A DNA stretch of 64,000 bases from Lathyrus oleraceus. Taxonomy: Eukaryota > Streptophyta > Magnoliopsida > Fabales > Fabaceae. The translations under genes and the position numbers were made by a program. Where the stretch lies: assembly GCF_024323335.1 (NCBI RefSeq), contig NC_066582.1, positions 182,622,973 through 182,686,972 on the forward strand, in the 5' to 3' direction. A model generated the notes under the pieces. That model made no database searches. It was not told where the DNA came from and worked only from the letters and a program-made list of their open reading frames with translations. Of the stretch, positions 51,908 through 64,000 are shown one piece after another (positions within the stretch are counted from its first letter, which is position 1; every line of letters starts with the position of its first letter).

Positions 51908-54900
51908 TGTAATACCCCAAAATTTACCCTTCATTTTCTTGGAAGCATGGGATTGTGTCTTACAGTTCATTAGCATCATACTAGGTCATACTCATTGCAT
52001 ATTGCATCAGTGACTTGGGATATCAAGGTTTGATTGATCACTCCTTAACAGAAGGAGCCCACACAAAGCAAGATTGAGAATTGGACTCCATTCTCCAAAA
52101 ATGCAAGTCTCGAGGGTCTCAAGGGGGTCCAAGTGTCTTATTATGGTGCTCAGTTTCATCAGTAGAAGATTCAGAGCTCTCAGAGTGTGCATCTGCACTT
52201 AATCAGAAATTAGGGTTTCATGGCTATCTGCAACAGGAAATGTTTGGTTGGAAGTAAAGGGGGCTCATTCATGTCATGATTATAGAGGCACCTTGGCCTA
52301 AGAAGATCCACAATTATCTCAGAAAGATCCATTGGCAAGCAGCGCAATCAGTGCCTGATCAATTTTGCCCTAAACTAGGGTTTGGTATAAAATCGGTTTA
52401 TTTCTGATTCCTTGAGTGAAACTCTTTTCCATGGCCCTCCATATGTCCACAAGGGTCTACATACAAAAAATCAACTCTTTATTTGAGCCAGAGGTGCTTC
52501 AATTGATCAATGGAATTGAGAATCAGACAGTTTGGGAAAAGTCAACTGTGGGGCCAAAAAAGTCAACTCCTGACATTTTGAAAGTGGAATCTCAAAATTC
52601 ATGCCTAAGGGAGCCTACATGTGAAATTTGATCAAGGTTGGATCATGGATTCATCATTTAATCAGGAGTTTGAAAAGTTACTAAATTTGGAAATAGTTGA
52701 CTTTCCATTTAGGGCAAGTTTTTATGGTTGTTGCACCCACTTTAAGCCCATTTTCCATCAAGATTTGTCAAGACTTATGGGCCAGTTTTCTTGCACTTCA
52801 AGGCATCTTTTGAAAACACTTCCTTCATGACAATTGTACCTTTCCATGTCCTCTTTCACACCTTTTTGGAATCATCCCATTTGGATCATTGGTTTGAGAG
52901 ATGCACTCATCTAAAGTTGGCATCATGGACTAAATTTTTAGGCAGCATTTAGGCCAAACTGGCCCAACCATTTTGCAGTTATGGAACCTGAACTTTATGG
53001 CCATTTTTCACCTCTTTCCACTCATCATTTCAACTTGTGTTCAACATGAAAGATGTTAAGCTCCATGCCCTCTTTCTACTGTTTGCATTGCCTTGCTATT
53101 TGGTCACATACTCATCAAGATACAAGGCCTCAAAGTCACCCTGTTGGATTGTTTTTTGTGCTGCACAAGCCAAACCAGCCAGACCACAAAATCGACCAAC
53201 CCTTGCTTTTCCTCATTTGGCCATTTTCTTTATGTCCACTAACTTAAGTTTTTCCACAGTTAGATTTCCTAATACCACCTCACTTTTGGCACATGTTGCA
53301 CATAAACCAAACAAATATTTCAAGCCCATTTAGAACACTTAAATCCAACATATATAAGAGCTTCTAAACCCTAATCTGAGGTAGAGAATGGCTGTATTTT
53401 CGAGCAACAAGCAAGGGAGTTCATTCAAGATCCATTTCTCATTTTCCATTTCTCAAGCACAAGCATCAAGAACAGCACATCTCTCCTTCCACTCCTCCAC
53501 TATCAAGAGGCAGTGGACTGTTTTCCACTAGGTAAGCTTTCACTCCTTCTTCCATGGACATGAATAACTCTTTATGCTCACCATTATGCTATTGCTTCTC
53601 ACTGTTTTTTTTATGCCATTTCCATGTCCATCATCATGTTGTGTTCTATGTAAATACCATGCTATGTTTGTTGTTGAAGCCCTCACCATGAGGCATTGCT
53701 ACTAAGCTTAAGTTTGTTTCGGGAAATTTCTGTCATATCCGTGTGCGTGTAGCTCCCTTGTTGTTCACTTTTCACCATATTTAAGTTACCATTTCCTTCA
53801 AAATAAAGCACCATTGTGTTCTACTCGTTCCATACTAGAAGTTTGCTTTTTACTTCATCTCATTTGGAGCACCATAGCATGAGATATTTTGTGTGGAAGA
53901 TTGGGGAAATTTACTGCGTATTCACGAGCCCCTTGCATGCATGGCTCTAGGTTTTTCATTTTCATGAAGCAAATGACACGCGGCAGCCTGTAGACCGTTC
54001 GATCCCGTGCGCTATTTCTAATCACAACCGTCCAGCGCTGTTTTGTCTTCTTATGACTTATGACTCCACTTGACCGATCGATGGTTGTTACACGCTTTTA
54101 ATGTTATTTTGTTCATTTAAATTAATGTCACGCGTAACTGTTCACTTGGACCGGGCCTTGGCTTCATGCGCTGTTGACACCCCCCTCATGGCCCATGATC
54201 CATTATTTCATTTCATTTCCATTCTTCATTTTTTATTCTTATTTTATTTTGCTGTTTTGTTTTTAATTCATAAAAATATTTTATTTATCCATAAAAATAC
54301 CAAAAAATTATTTTTCACATTCCTTAATGTTTTATTTAATTTTTATTTTCATATTTTATTTTATTTTAATATTTTATTTTAATTATTTGTTTCAAATAGT
54401 CCATTTTAACACACATTTTCTCATTTATTTTATTTTTATGACTTAGAATTATTTTTAACTTCTGATTTTTGGGATGAGGGTTGACCAATGTCTCATGGTC
54501 AACCTGACCTTTTATTGGAATTTTATTTCCCTTTTTTAATTTATTTTGGATTTATTTTTGACCTAGTTTGCTTGGTTGACTTTTCATTTGACTTCTGTTT
54601 TATTTCAATTAATTTATACACTAATTCACATTATTTTTAAAATCTTTTTGGGGGATGATGATGTCCTAACCCCACCCAACTTAGTTTAATTTTTAATAAT
54701 TTTATTGATTAATTTACTATTTATTTCATAATTTTCATGTTGACTTGACTTTTCAGTTGACTTTTCTATGATTGATGTTTGACTTAAGGGATTGCTTAGG
54801 GAAATTGAAGAGATCTTTTGATCCTCCCTTGTTCATCTCATAGGCCATGTATTAGAGGCCTCTCATCTTGATTTTATTTGATCCTTGCATCATTTCCCGA

Positions 54901-55364
54901 TTAAATTATTCAATGATCCTTTGTGTGCATAGTTTCATCTGTCTGATTCATTTGATATTTTTTATACTTGTTTCTTTCATCCATGCTTCTATTGTTTGAT
55001 TGTTTAACATGTTTATACTTCTCATGCATTGCCTAATGCTCATTCATTTCATTCTTTGATTATTTGATTTGATCATATACTTGTTTAATTATCTTATCTA
55101 TCTGATTAAACTGTTGCCTACTTGTATGTTGTGTGAGGCCCATATTACTATTGTCTGATTGCCATGAACAACCCCATTCATAACAAATGTACCCCTCTCC
55201 CATGAAGTGTATAATGTTTATTCTTTCATTCTTTATTCATCTGTTAATACAAGAAATAAAATGAACATCCGATAACTATTTCAAAACAAGATCAAAACCT
55301 CGATCCAACGTCGAGTAATCATTTTCAAAACTTAACAGAACCAGCATGTTCTCATCCATCCTTC

Positions 55365-55685
55365 TGTAAGTCGATTTCTTCATGCATCACCATTTCTCTT
55401 GTAAGTCGATTGCTTCAGGCATCGCCATCTACCTGTAAGTCGATTGCTTCGTGCATCGCCATCTACCCTTACCCACTCCTCTTCTTGCTCCATTCATCAA
55501 CTCTTGTTCCGTTTAGGCAGCACCCATTAGGTAGAACCCTTTTGTATGATAACATAGGTAGTATTTCCTTATTCTTTGTATGATAACATAGGTAGAATTC
55601 CCTCTCTCTTTGTATGATAACATAGGTAGAATTCCCTTATTCTTTGCATGCTAACATTAGGTAGATGTTCCCATTTGTAAATCCT
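55365..55685 (+). repeat. Two short tandem arrays in Ogre B LTR
   Basis: First, three copies of a unit around TGTAAGTCGATTGCTTC and CATCGCCATCTACC (55365-55465). Second, four copies of a unit around TTGTATGATAACATAGGTAG, about 45 bp each (55540-55680), the last degenerate. The first motif also occurs once in the Ogre A LTR near 4262. Confidence 0.8.
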
Positions 55686-56383
55686 AACACATAGGTCCAT
55701 ATTGCATGACAACTCTAGGGCAGAGCTTCCCAAGTTTTTAGACCTTCCGTGCGTGTCCGATCTCGTGGCATGTCACTCTATTCTATTGTAAAGAGGTAAC
55801 TGCCTAAGACTCGATTCAGCGAGTTGCGACACCTGCTGCTAGGACGTGAACACATTGCCCACCTTCCTTTGACACAACTGGTGTCCCCCTTTGTAAGTCC
55901 ATGTTCAGATGGCAACCCCTATGTAGCCGAACTACGGCAACTCTGATTCTCATGTTCAGATGAGATACGTAGGCACAAGATGCGATGTCTTGCCGAGTTT
56001 TTGACTGACGACTAACAACTAATCCTTGCTTGTTTTCGCCCTCGTTGCGATCTTTTCTCTCGCCCTCGTTGTGATCGAGACATTCCCTTTCTCTTGCCCT
56101 AGTTGCAATCGAGACCCTTTGTTCCCGTAGTTAGCTGAACTACGTTTTGCTCTGATTCTCATTCCAGATGAGATACATAGGCATAAGACGCGATGTCTTA
56201 GCGAGCACACTTCTCTTTAACCCATAGGTAGTCGAGCTACGAAGACTTTGATTCTCATATTCAAATGAGATACGTATGTAGTGGATGAGACATCCGTGCG
56301 AGTCATTTTATTTTGACCTTCTTTTAGTAAATAGTACATTAGATAAACACACACCCTTTAGACAAGAACAACAAAAGTGGATC

Positions 56384-56425
56384 CCGTAGAGTACTACGGA
56401 TGCGTAGGGGTGCTAGTACATTCCC
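56384..56425 (+). promoter_or_regulatory. Conserved LTR hairpin plus GGGTGC module (Ogre B)
   Basis: Hairpin CCGTAG/AGTA/CTACGG (56384-56399), 8 nt, then GGGTGCTAGTACATTCCC (56408-56425), the most diverged of the set. GGTGGCGAGTC at 56542-56552. Confidence 0.55.
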
Positions 56426-56601
56426 TTCGCATAGTCGACTCCCGAACCCAAGATTTGGTTGCGAGACCTTGTCTTTTCCTTTTCCTTTCTCCAGGTTTAC
56501 TTCGAGCGTTTCCTTTCCCTCCTTTGGGATAAATAACGCACGGTGGCGAGTCTTCTGTCATTTCTTTCTTCGCCGGTTGTTTTTTCGCATGTTGCGACAG
56601 C

Positions 56602-56619
56602 TGACGACTCTGCTGGGGA
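56602..56619 (+). other. Primer binding site of Ogre B
   Basis: TGACGACTCTGCTGGGGA two bases after the LTR end. It differs from Ogre A at the third base (TGA for TGG), which would weaken pairing with a tRNA CCA end. Confidence 0.7.
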
Positions 56620-57709
56620 ACGAACCCAGAATCTCTGGTTTCCCTAAGCGAGTCCCTCCTAGCTTTTGTAGGTTTCTTGTTTGTTGGGTGTTTATTTCTT
56701 TTGTACAGTTATTTACTTTCAGCATTTACCTGCTTTATCTTATTGCATTTTGTACATATGTTGTATTTGCTGTTGGGTTGGCTGTTTGTTGGGGTGGGAT
56801 GTTTTATGAGAGATAAGCCCACTACCCAGGCTTGAGTGTACACACAGGTTTTAGAGTGGATAGTCATGAGGCTTGCGTGGCATGTTGCAACGTTAAGTCG
56901 TTCATGAGACCCACATCCAGACGAGGTTTCTTTTGGATATATTATGTCATATGGGTGTTCCATAACGACAGATGTTCCTTTAGGAATATTCGACTCTGGC
57001 GACCATTTCCCGAGGACTCAGCCGAGGCCTCTCCTCCGAGACGCGTTTATGTTATCTCTGGTGGGCGCATTCTCGCTGCTCAACCCGAGGACCCCGAGGC
57101 TGGGAACTTGCTTTAGGATATCCTATTGAGGGGAGTCAGTGGAGGTCTTTTATCCCGTAATAATGCCAAACCTTCAGTGGTAAACGTATTATTCTCGACA
57201 TAAGGGCTGAAGCTGACGAACTTCTGTTCTTAGAACCCACCAGTGAGGGGCGGGCTAAATTCAGGAAACCTTAACCTTCAACCAACCCGGTTTTCTGGAG
57301 CAGAGCTTTGATCTAGTATTATATTCCTCAGTGGGTTTCTCTTCAGACAGTGCAACCTGACAGATGTTCAAGCAGATACAGCAGTCCTGATTTCCATGTC
57401 ACTGCATTGCATCACATCATTTTGCACTCATATCACTTAACACATGTTTATCCATTCCCAGAGGTTCATATCTTCTTCTTGATTCTAGTCGAGGTTTTCT
57501 TCTTACACTGTTTATCAAATGTGAGACTGGAATCAAGGGGCTAGAATACCTTTTGGAATTGATAAACATGTCATTGCATTTGCATATCCATAGCATGTCT
57601 TGCATAACAAGTACCGCTGTGGTGTTCTCATTTTGTTGGATGTTCCACTAGCAGGATAGCTGACACAGGAATTCACCGGTACGGTACTCGCAGAAATCAA
57701 CAGAGAGCT
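56620..57709 (+). other. Ogre B 5' leader
   Basis: About 1.1 kb of untranslated leader matching Ogre A leader blocks (6327-6510 plus 12203-13118). No ORF conserved between the two elements. Confidence 0.7.
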
Positions 57710-59434
57710 ATGGAGGGCCTAAAAGCAGAACTCGCCAAGATGAGGATCCGCATGAATCAATTCATGGATGTGGTTCAGGGAGTGGCTCAAGGACAGCAAG
57801 AGTTCAGACAAATGATGCAGAGGAATCCCTCCACTACTCAACCAGAGACACTGACTGATCCTTCAGCTGGAGAAGTTAACGGACCCAGTGGACCGGGGCC
57901 TATCCCGATCCCACGTGCTAACCCTGATCAACAACCCATTCATGATGATCAAGAGGATCAGTTCACCTTGATGCAGGAGGACCTTGGCATGCGCCATGGC
58001 ATGGACCCCATGTTTAGAAGACTGGAGGAGAGGCTGAAGGTTGTAGAAGGACAAAATACTCTGGGGGTAGATGTTGCTGATTTGGGGCTAGTCCCAGGTG
58101 TGAGGGTGCCACCGAAATTCAAGGTTCCGATATTTGACAAATACAATGGCAGCTCTTGCCCAAAGACTCATGTGTAAGCCTACTTCCGCAAGATGGTTGC
58201 ATACTCAGATGACGAAAAGCTGCTTATGTACTTTTTCCAGGATAGTCTAGCTGGGGCATTCTTAGAATGGTATATGAGGCTAGACAGAGCCCACATCCGC
58301 TGCTGGAGACATTTGGCTGAGGCCTTCATGAAGCAGTATCAGTACAACACAGACATGGCGCCTGACAGAACCCAACTTCAGAATCTGTCTCTCAAAAGCA
58401 ATGAATGCTTCAGAGAATATGCTCAACGCTGGAGAGAGACAATTTCCCGTGTTCAGCCTCCGATGTTGGAGAAGGAGATGGCCAACATGTTCATGAACAC
58501 TCTGCCCGGGTCTTACTTGGAGCGTCTGGTAGGTTGCAACGCTTCCAACTTTGCTGATGTAGTATCTACCGGTGAGAGGGTGGAGAACTACTTGAAGACC
58601 TGTAAGATCCAGAATGGAGTTGGATCATCATCAGGGATGAAGAAGCCGTTCATTCAGGGACAGAAGCGGAGAGAGGGGGATTTTAATTATTTGTCTTCAT
58701 ATCAGAGCAGGGGTATTAGAAGGAACAATTTTCAGAACTACCATCAACAACCGTATGTTGCGGTTGTGACCATTCCGGCTGCAACACCAATACAACAACA
58801 ACAACCATAGCGTCAACAGACTCAGTACCAACAACAACAACAGGATAACAGACCCGCCTATCAACATAGGCAAAAGGCGATGGACAGGCGTTTCGACACT
58901 CTTCCAATGTCGTACGCTCAGTTGCTTCCTAGCCTTCAACAATTATAACTTGTGCAGTTACGCACTCTGGCTCCTCCCGTTGGTAGGCTTCCAGTGGGTT
59001 ATGATGCCAACGCTAGGTGTAACTGGGGCACCTAGCCACAATATTGAGAACTGCAAAGCTTTTAAGCACGTAGTTCAGGACCTCATAGACTCAAGGGCCA
59101 TCAACTTTGCGCCGGCTCCTAATGTCGTCAACAATCCCATGCCGCGGCATGGTGGTGCAAACGTTAATATGGTGGAAGGGGAGGCCAAGTCCATCAAGGA
59201 TGTGTTAAAATTGAAGACTCCGCTGTTGGAGGTTAAAGACTACTTGCTGAAGGTCGATGTTTTCCCCGGTTATGGGAAGGGTTGTTTGGATTGTGCTACA
59301 AAGATTGGAGGTTGTTTGAAGCTGCAACAAGGTATCCAGGCCTTGCTTGACAATGGTATCCTCCAGGCTGAAGACTTGTCTGTCCAAGAGTCCGTTGAAG
59401 GGGGTGCTGAAGAGGTGTTTGAGGATGCTGCTGA
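57710..59434 (+). pseudogene. Ogre B gag (stops, frameshift, truncated)
   Basis: Starts at ATG 57710 (MEGLKAELAKMRIRMNQFMD). A CAA to TAA change at 58175-58177 stops the frame before the capsid block, which continues in the same frame (58193-58810: YFFQDSLAGAFLEWYMRL, FREYAQRWRETISRV, MNTLPGSYLERLVG). A TAG at 58808-58810, a TAA near 58945 and a small deletion near 59022 follow. The deletion removes the zinc-binding Cys/His start present in Ogre A. The last part (AFKHVVQDLIDSRAI to EVFEDAAD) is cut by copia B at 59435. Confidence 0.87.
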
Positions 59435-60823
59435 TGAAGGAGAATTGCGACCCAAAGCGCAGCGGAAATTAAAATTTTCTCCTTTAGAGATCCTTACGAA
59501 TGGTCATGATCAGTGATAGAATATTTACCTCTTGTGACGGTTGAAACCTTTGGTGCAGATCTCTTGTGACGATCAAAACCTTTGATGCAAATCCACGAAG
59601 CGATCACGAACGTTGAACGATGACAACGTCTCTACTCAGTCCACACGAACGGGTTCCTTCAATCTCAGTGCTAGCTGGTACGAATGAAGGCTTTGAGTGA
59701 GAGAGAGAGAGTGATAGAAAACGAAAATAATGCAACCGCCAATAATGCTTCTGCACAAGGGTTCTATTTATAGAACCACTTGTGCGGGCTTCAAGCTAAA
59801 AGCCCACTTAAGTGTATTTTGGCCCATATCTTATAATATGCCCAAAATCACTTAAGCTCATGGTACCTTACCATATTTCGTATTCTACTCAAGTACATCG
59901 TACCTTACGATGTTCTATAACTCACTTAAGGGCACCGTACCTTATAGTACTCCTTAGTTACTCTATCTCTCATCAATCCGTCCTTTGTGTGTGACCCTGT
60001 AGGTTTTCGTGACGTTGGCAATTATATTAAATCACGCATTTAACATAATAAACAGTGAGCGGTATCTAGCAACACATCACTGCTACCCAAGACACGAAAA
60101 TGTCAAGTGATCTGACAAAACCTTCTGTGATAATAATTATGTGTATAATTACCCTTTTGCCCTTATGTCTATATTGAACACAAGGCATAGACCGTGTCAT
60201 CCTTGTCCAGTTCAATATTGGGCCCATAGACATTTATCCTGTTATGCAGGATGGGCAAATTCCATCTAGGTCACTCATGTCCCTCAGCATGCTTTGTGGA
60301 GTACCCATCAACTGTCTTTATGGTTATCCAGTTACGGACAACGTTGGATCAGCAATAAAGCACTCGACTCTACATCTAGGATCCATAGTGGTTTCAGGTC
60401 GAAGAGTGGAATACACTATTATCACCATGAGAATAACTTATGACACCTTGCATAACTTTCTATATAGTATTCTCATAGCGGATCAATCCGGTATAAATAT
60501 TACTCCTAATATTCATACCTATGTTTAAGACTTGATAACTCTTTATCCATGATCCATGAGATGTGATCATCAGTCTACAAACATAATAGTCTTAATGCTT
60601 TAATGTTATCCCACTTCACACTAAAGCTCGACTACGGATACTTTAGGAATAGTGTCCTTATGTTTAATGTGTTCTCATGATTAAGTCACACTTAATACAT
60701 TAAACGGACTATCTATTCCAGGGACTTTATTTATCAACCATAATAAAGAAAATGCCTTTTATTATTAATAAATAATTCGATACAAGTACCAAAATGTATT
60801 GGCCTCTAGGGCTTACACCAACA
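59435..60823 (-). repeat. Copia B 3' LTR, complete, 1389 bp
   Basis: On the minus strand TGTTGGTGTAAGCC...AATTCTCCTTCA. TATA box at 59765-59772 in a GGTTCTAT/ATAGAACC palindrome. Near 59530-59600 is an imperfect duplication of a CTCTTGTGACG/TTGAAACCTTTG unit that copia A lacks. This intact LTR is the ruler that shows where the copia A LTR was split. Confidence 0.92.
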
Positions 60824-60837
60824 ATCTCCCACTAGCA

Positions 60838-61200
60838 CTAGAGCCAATCAGGCATACCCCGTATGCTCATTGATCTAGTATGGCCATCATGCTTCTGCTG
60901 CGCAAGAGGCTTTGTCAGTGGGTCAACTATATTGTCAAGTGTAGGTACTTTACATATTCTCACACAACGTCTAAGTATGTGTTTGGATCGTCGGTGAGAT
61001 CTAGGCTCCTTAGCTTGTGCGATAGCACCATTGTTATCATAATAGAGACCAATGGGATCCACAATGCTAGGGACTATGCCAAGTTCACTAATGAACTTTT
61101 TGATCCAAACAACTCCCTTTTCTGCATTTGAGGCAGCAATATACTCGGCCTCGGTTGTAGAATCAGCAATTGTATCTTGCTTTGAACTTTTCAAGCTCAC
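60838..61200 (-). pseudogene. Copia B RNase H (internal deletion)
   Basis: SLKSSKQDTIADSTTEAEYIA, LYYDNNGAIAQAKEP, SKHILRRCVRICKVP, DNIVDPLTKPL. About 50 bp with YHLIREVIDRGDV are missing compared with copia A. About 370 bp between here and the RT remnant are also lost relative to copia A. Confidence 0.88.
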
Positions 61201-61239
61201 AGCGCCACCATTTCAGCAAAACATATAACCATTGGAATC

Positions 61240-61800
61240 ATTCATATTAAAGCGTTTCAGCACCTTGTCTATGTACTCTGACTTAGGCCAAGCATTTCAT
61301 GATCTATCTCTATAGATTCTGATTCCTAATATATAGGCTGCTTCACCTAGGTCCTTCGTAGAAAAGCATTTCCCTACCCAAGACTTTACTTGTTACAGGG
61401 AAGGGATATCGTTTCCAATAAGTAATATGTCATCTACATATAATACCAGGAATACGATCATGCTCCCACTAACCTTCTTGTAGACACAAGGCTCATCTTC
61501 GTTCTTGATGAATCCATATTGTTTTACTGTTTCATCAAAACGAAGATTCCATGAGTAGGTCACAAGCTCATCTTGATCCATGAGTAATACACCACCTTGA
61601 TCAGATATCCATATATCTCAGGTAGGTGACGTATCCTGCCTGACCTACACTGGTCTTGTTCTACTTGAGCAGGTTGCTCTTACACAACTACTTGTGTTTC
61701 CTGCTCCAATTCCTCCATAGGTGTGTCGATGCTTTGTGATTCTTGAATTTCTTCAAGTTCTACTTTCCTCCCACTGATTCCTTTGGAAATAAAATCCCTC
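61240..61800 (-). pseudogene. Copia B reverse transcriptase remnant
   Basis: Only short pieces survive. 61393-61581 encodes NLRFDETVKQYGFIKNEDEP and the catalytic LYVDDILLIGND. Its start MDQDELVTYS is fused from the INT-RT linker because about 465 bp covering the RT fingers (KARMVAKGY, AFLNGSL) are deleted. Flanking bases hold linker and thumb sequence in broken frames. Confidence 0.82.
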
Positions 61801-61811
61801 TCTAGGAAAAC

Positions 61812-62816
61812 TCAGGTTCGAGCGACAAACATTTTGCCCTCAGAAGGATTGTAGAAATAATATCCTCTTGTTTCTTTAGGATACCCCACAAATAAGCATT
61901 TGTCAGATTTGGGCTCAAGCTTAGTTGAAATTTGTCGTTTCACATAAACCTCGCAACCCCAAATCTTCATGTAAGACATATGTGGTTTCTTACCACTCCA
62001 TATCTCATATGGTGTCTTATCAACCTTCTTGGATGGAACACGGTTAAGTGTGTAAGCTGCTGTCAATAGTGCATGTCCCCAAAAGGAGTTTGGAAGATCT
62101 GCGTGACTCATCATGGATCGGACCATGTCTAACAGGGCTCGATTTCTTCTCTCAGATACACCATTCCATTGGGGTGTTCCAGGAGGAGTAAGTTGGGATA
62201 GGATCCCACACTCTTTCAGATGGTCATCAAACTCTAGGCTTAAATACTCACCACCTCGATTTGATCGAAGAGTTTTAATATTCTTACCTAGTTGGTTTTG
62301 TACTTCATGCTTGAATTCCTTGAACTTTTCAAAGGACTCTGATTTGTGTTTCATTAAATACACATAACCATATCTACTGAAATCATCAGTGAATGTGATG
62401 AAGTATTGAAAACCTCCTCTGACTGGTATGTTCAGTGGTCCACATACATCAGTATGTATGAGGGCCAAAAGATCATTAGCTCTTTCACCTTTTCCTGTGA
62501 ATGGAGATTTTGTCATCTTTCCAATTAAACAAGATCTGCATGTCTCATATGATTCATAATCAAAAGAGTCCAAGAGTCTATCTTTATGGAGTTTGGAAAT
62601 GCGTTTCTCATTTATGTGGCCTAATCGACAATGCCAAAGGTAAGTTGGATTTAACTCATTAGGTTTCATCCTTTTAGTATTAATGTTATATATAGGCATT
62701 TTGAGATCAAGGACATATAGTCCATTGCTCATTTGTGCAGTAGCATAGAATATATCATTCAAATAAATTGAGCAACAATTGTTCTTTATTATAAATGAAA
62801 AACCAAACTTGTCCAA
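61812..62816 (-). pseudogene. Copia B integrase
   Basis: 334 aa open on the minus strand. HCRLGHINEKRISKLH and CRSCLIGKM form the HHCC domain; core residues IHTDVCGPL and NGVSERRNRALLDM (E) are present, while the middle motif reads LRSNRGGEYLS where many copia integrases have LRSDRGGEYLS, so one catalytic Asp is replaced. C-terminal part includes MSYMKIWGCEVYVKRQ and CLFVGYPKETRGYYFY. It ends at a frame break near 61812. Confidence 0.88.
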
Positions 62817-62899
62817 ACAAGAAATGGAAATAATATTCCTGCTAATTGCAGATACATAATAACAGTTCTCTAACTGAATTATAAAACCACTAGGTAAAG

Positions 62900-63931
62900 T
62901 TAATAAGATCCTACGGCTAAAGTAGCAACCTTTGCTCCATTGCCAACTCGTAGGTCAACTTCACCTTTTGCCAAATCTCTACTCCATTTCAGCCCCTGCA
63001 CATTTGTACAAGTGTGAGAACCGCATCCAGTATCTAATACCCATGATGCAGAAGTAGATGAATTAATAACAAAAATACCTGAAGTTGAAGTCTCTACTCC
63101 ATTCTTCTTATCTTCCAGGTACTTTGGGCAGTTTCTCTTCCAGTGTCCGGTCTTACCGCAATGGAAGCATGTGCCTTCTTTTGCTATGCCTCCATTAGGC
63201 TTCAAAGCATCAACGGTGGGTTTGGGTTTGGCAACTTCCTTGCCTTTCCCTTTATCACCCTGCTTGGTGGGCCTTTTGTTCTGTCTCTTTCCATTTCTGA
63301 TCATCAGAATGGACTTCCCTTTTGTCTTCAGATTCTGTTCAGCTGTTCTTAACATGCCTAGCAGTCCAGGAAGAGATTTATCCATATCATTCATATTGAA
63401 ATTTAGGACAAATTGACTGAATCTATCTGGCAACGATTGCAAGATCAAATCAGTCGCAAGTTCCTTTCCGAGGGGAAAACCCAACCTTTCAAGGTTTTCC
63501 ACATACCCAATCATCTTGAGCACATGGGGACTTACAGGGGCTCCCTCAGCTAACTTGCTTTGAAAAAGGGCTTTTGAAACTTCAAACCTCTCATGCCTTG
63601 CTTGCTCTTGATAGAGCAACTTCAGGTGTTCGATCATATCGAACGCTGTCATGTTCTCATGTTGCTTTTGCAATTCTGAGTTCATGGTAGCTAGCATGAG
63701 ACAAGTAGTTTCATTGGCATCATCGACATGCTTCTTATAAGCATCTCTTTCTGCCTTAGGTGCAGAACTAGGAGGTTCCTCTTCAGGAACAGGAGTCTCC
63801 AAGACATACAGCTTTTTATCATGTTTGAGGACAATCCTCAGGTTTCGGTGCCAATCCAGGAAATTTGTCCCAGACAATTTTTCCTTGTCAAGGATTGATC
63901 GCAAGATGTTGTTAGAGGTGTTTGTTGTCAT
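62900..63931 (-). pseudogene. Copia B gag and protease N-terminal part
   Basis: 343 aa from ATG 63931 (MTTNTSNNILRSILDKEKL). Gag is uninterrupted (GTNFLDWHRNLRIVLKHDKK, NETTCLMLATMNSELQKQHE, LPDRFSQFVLNFNMN), the knuckle is CFHCGKTGHWKRNC, and the protease site WVLDTGCGSHTCTN. The frame breaks near 62900 (LAVGSY), before the GAG-pre-integrase part. This is the best-preserved copia gag in the window. Confidence 0.9.
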
Positions 63932-64000
63932 GGTAATCTACATAAGAATTAAGAAAATATAAGTATCATTGACATATTTAATTAGGCCTTTAATCAAATA

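Larger units (their letters stand above)
51908..56599 (+). repeat. Ogre B 5' LTR, 4692 bp
   Basis: TGTAATACCCCAAAATTTAC...GTTGCGACA. Contains TATATAAG near 53351, GTTGACTT-rich sequence, several tandem blocks (about 45-bp units with TATGATAACATAGGTAGA at 55548-55680; GTAAGTCGATTGCTTC at 55370-55460), the TACGTAGGCA-type units and the hairpin/GGGTGC module. The last 1 kb resembles the Ogre A LTR. No host gene fragments seen and no gene recognised. Confidence 0.88.
51908..59434 (+). mobile_element. Ogre B: Ogre/Tat-type element, 5' LTR to gag, interrupted by copia B
   Basis: 5' LTR 51908-56599, primer binding site, leader and gag, running into the copia B LTR at 59435. Upstream flank CTATG (51903-51907) would be its left target duplication. 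Leader and gag are close to Ogre A, but the LTR is largely different apart from the last 1 kb. The rest of the element should lie right of the window. Confidence 0.87.
59435..64000 (-). mobile_element. Ty1/copia element B, minus strand, continues beyond window
   Basis: Same family as copia A. A complete 3' LTR (59435-60823), RNase H, RT remnant, integrase, protease and gag on the minus strand; the 5' leader runs to the window edge. It is inserted in Ogre B gag with GCTGA (59430-59434) beside the LTR, the presumed target duplication. Two internal deletions remove most of the RT. Confidence 0.9.

Noticed and set aside
51908..56599. The 4.7 kb LTR as the 3' LTR of Ogre C
   Set aside because: No polypurine tract precedes it, while a primer binding site, leader and gag follow it. 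It is the 5' LTR of Ogre B.

Overview
The window reads as plant nuclear heterochromatin made almost entirely of nested LTR retrotransposons. I see no intact single-copy host gene. Giant Ty3/gypsy elements of the Ogre/Tat type (LTRs of 4.7-7.4 kb, a second archaeal-type RNase H in pol, long repeat-rich 3' ends), together with SIRE-type Ty1/copia elements, point to a legume, most likely the pea/vetch tribe Fabeae. The taxonomic call is inference.

Layout. (1) 1-30326: Ogre A, plus strand, its 5' LTR cut by the window edge (1-6306), then a primer binding site, a leader containing a foreign 5.7 kb solo LTR (6511-12197, duplication TTAGG), a broken gag, gag-C/protease (14299-16563), an open pol (16857-20294), a tandem-repeat-rich 3' region, a polypurine tract and a 7.45 kb 3' LTR (22878-30326). 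Both LTRs carry the same mosaic of host gene fragments in mixed orientations: CELLULOSE SYNTHASE INTERACTIVE (ARM repeats), DEAD-box helicase 7, an LRR-VIII receptor kinase, histone H2A, an A-type cyclin, and an unidentified piece. (2) 30327-30806: inverted 5' part of a SIRE LTR, into which Ogre A appears to have inserted. (3) 30807-35154: Ty1/copia element A, minus strand. (4) 35157-42921: SIRE-type element, plus strand, with most of pol deleted and an env-like ORF split by another solo LTR (38688-40678, duplication GTGGC). (5) 42922-43970: the 3' part of the copia A LTR, now in plus orientation. (6) 43971-51907: decayed Ogre C gag-pro-pol and repeat-rich 3' region. (7) 51908-59434: Ogre B 5' LTR, leader and gag. 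(8) 59435-64000: Ty1/copia element B, minus strand, inserted in Ogre B gag.

The target-site duplications and split LTRs give a history. Copia A entered Ogre C, SIRE entered a copia A LTR (duplication TCATG), an inversion separated the two halves, Ogre A entered the SIRE LTR, and solo LTRs entered Ogre A and SIRE. Ogre B entered Ogre C, and copia B entered Ogre B.

Most worth a second look: (i) host-gene fragments carried inside both LTRs of one element, meaning the chimeric LTR went through a round of reverse transcription; (ii) a small hairpin followed by GGGTGCTAACACCTTCCC near the 3' end of all four distinct Ogre-type LTRs, its stem changed by paired substitutions; (iii) three tandem two-hairpin units in the Ogre A LTR with compensatory changes; (iv) a split copia LTR that documents an inversion.
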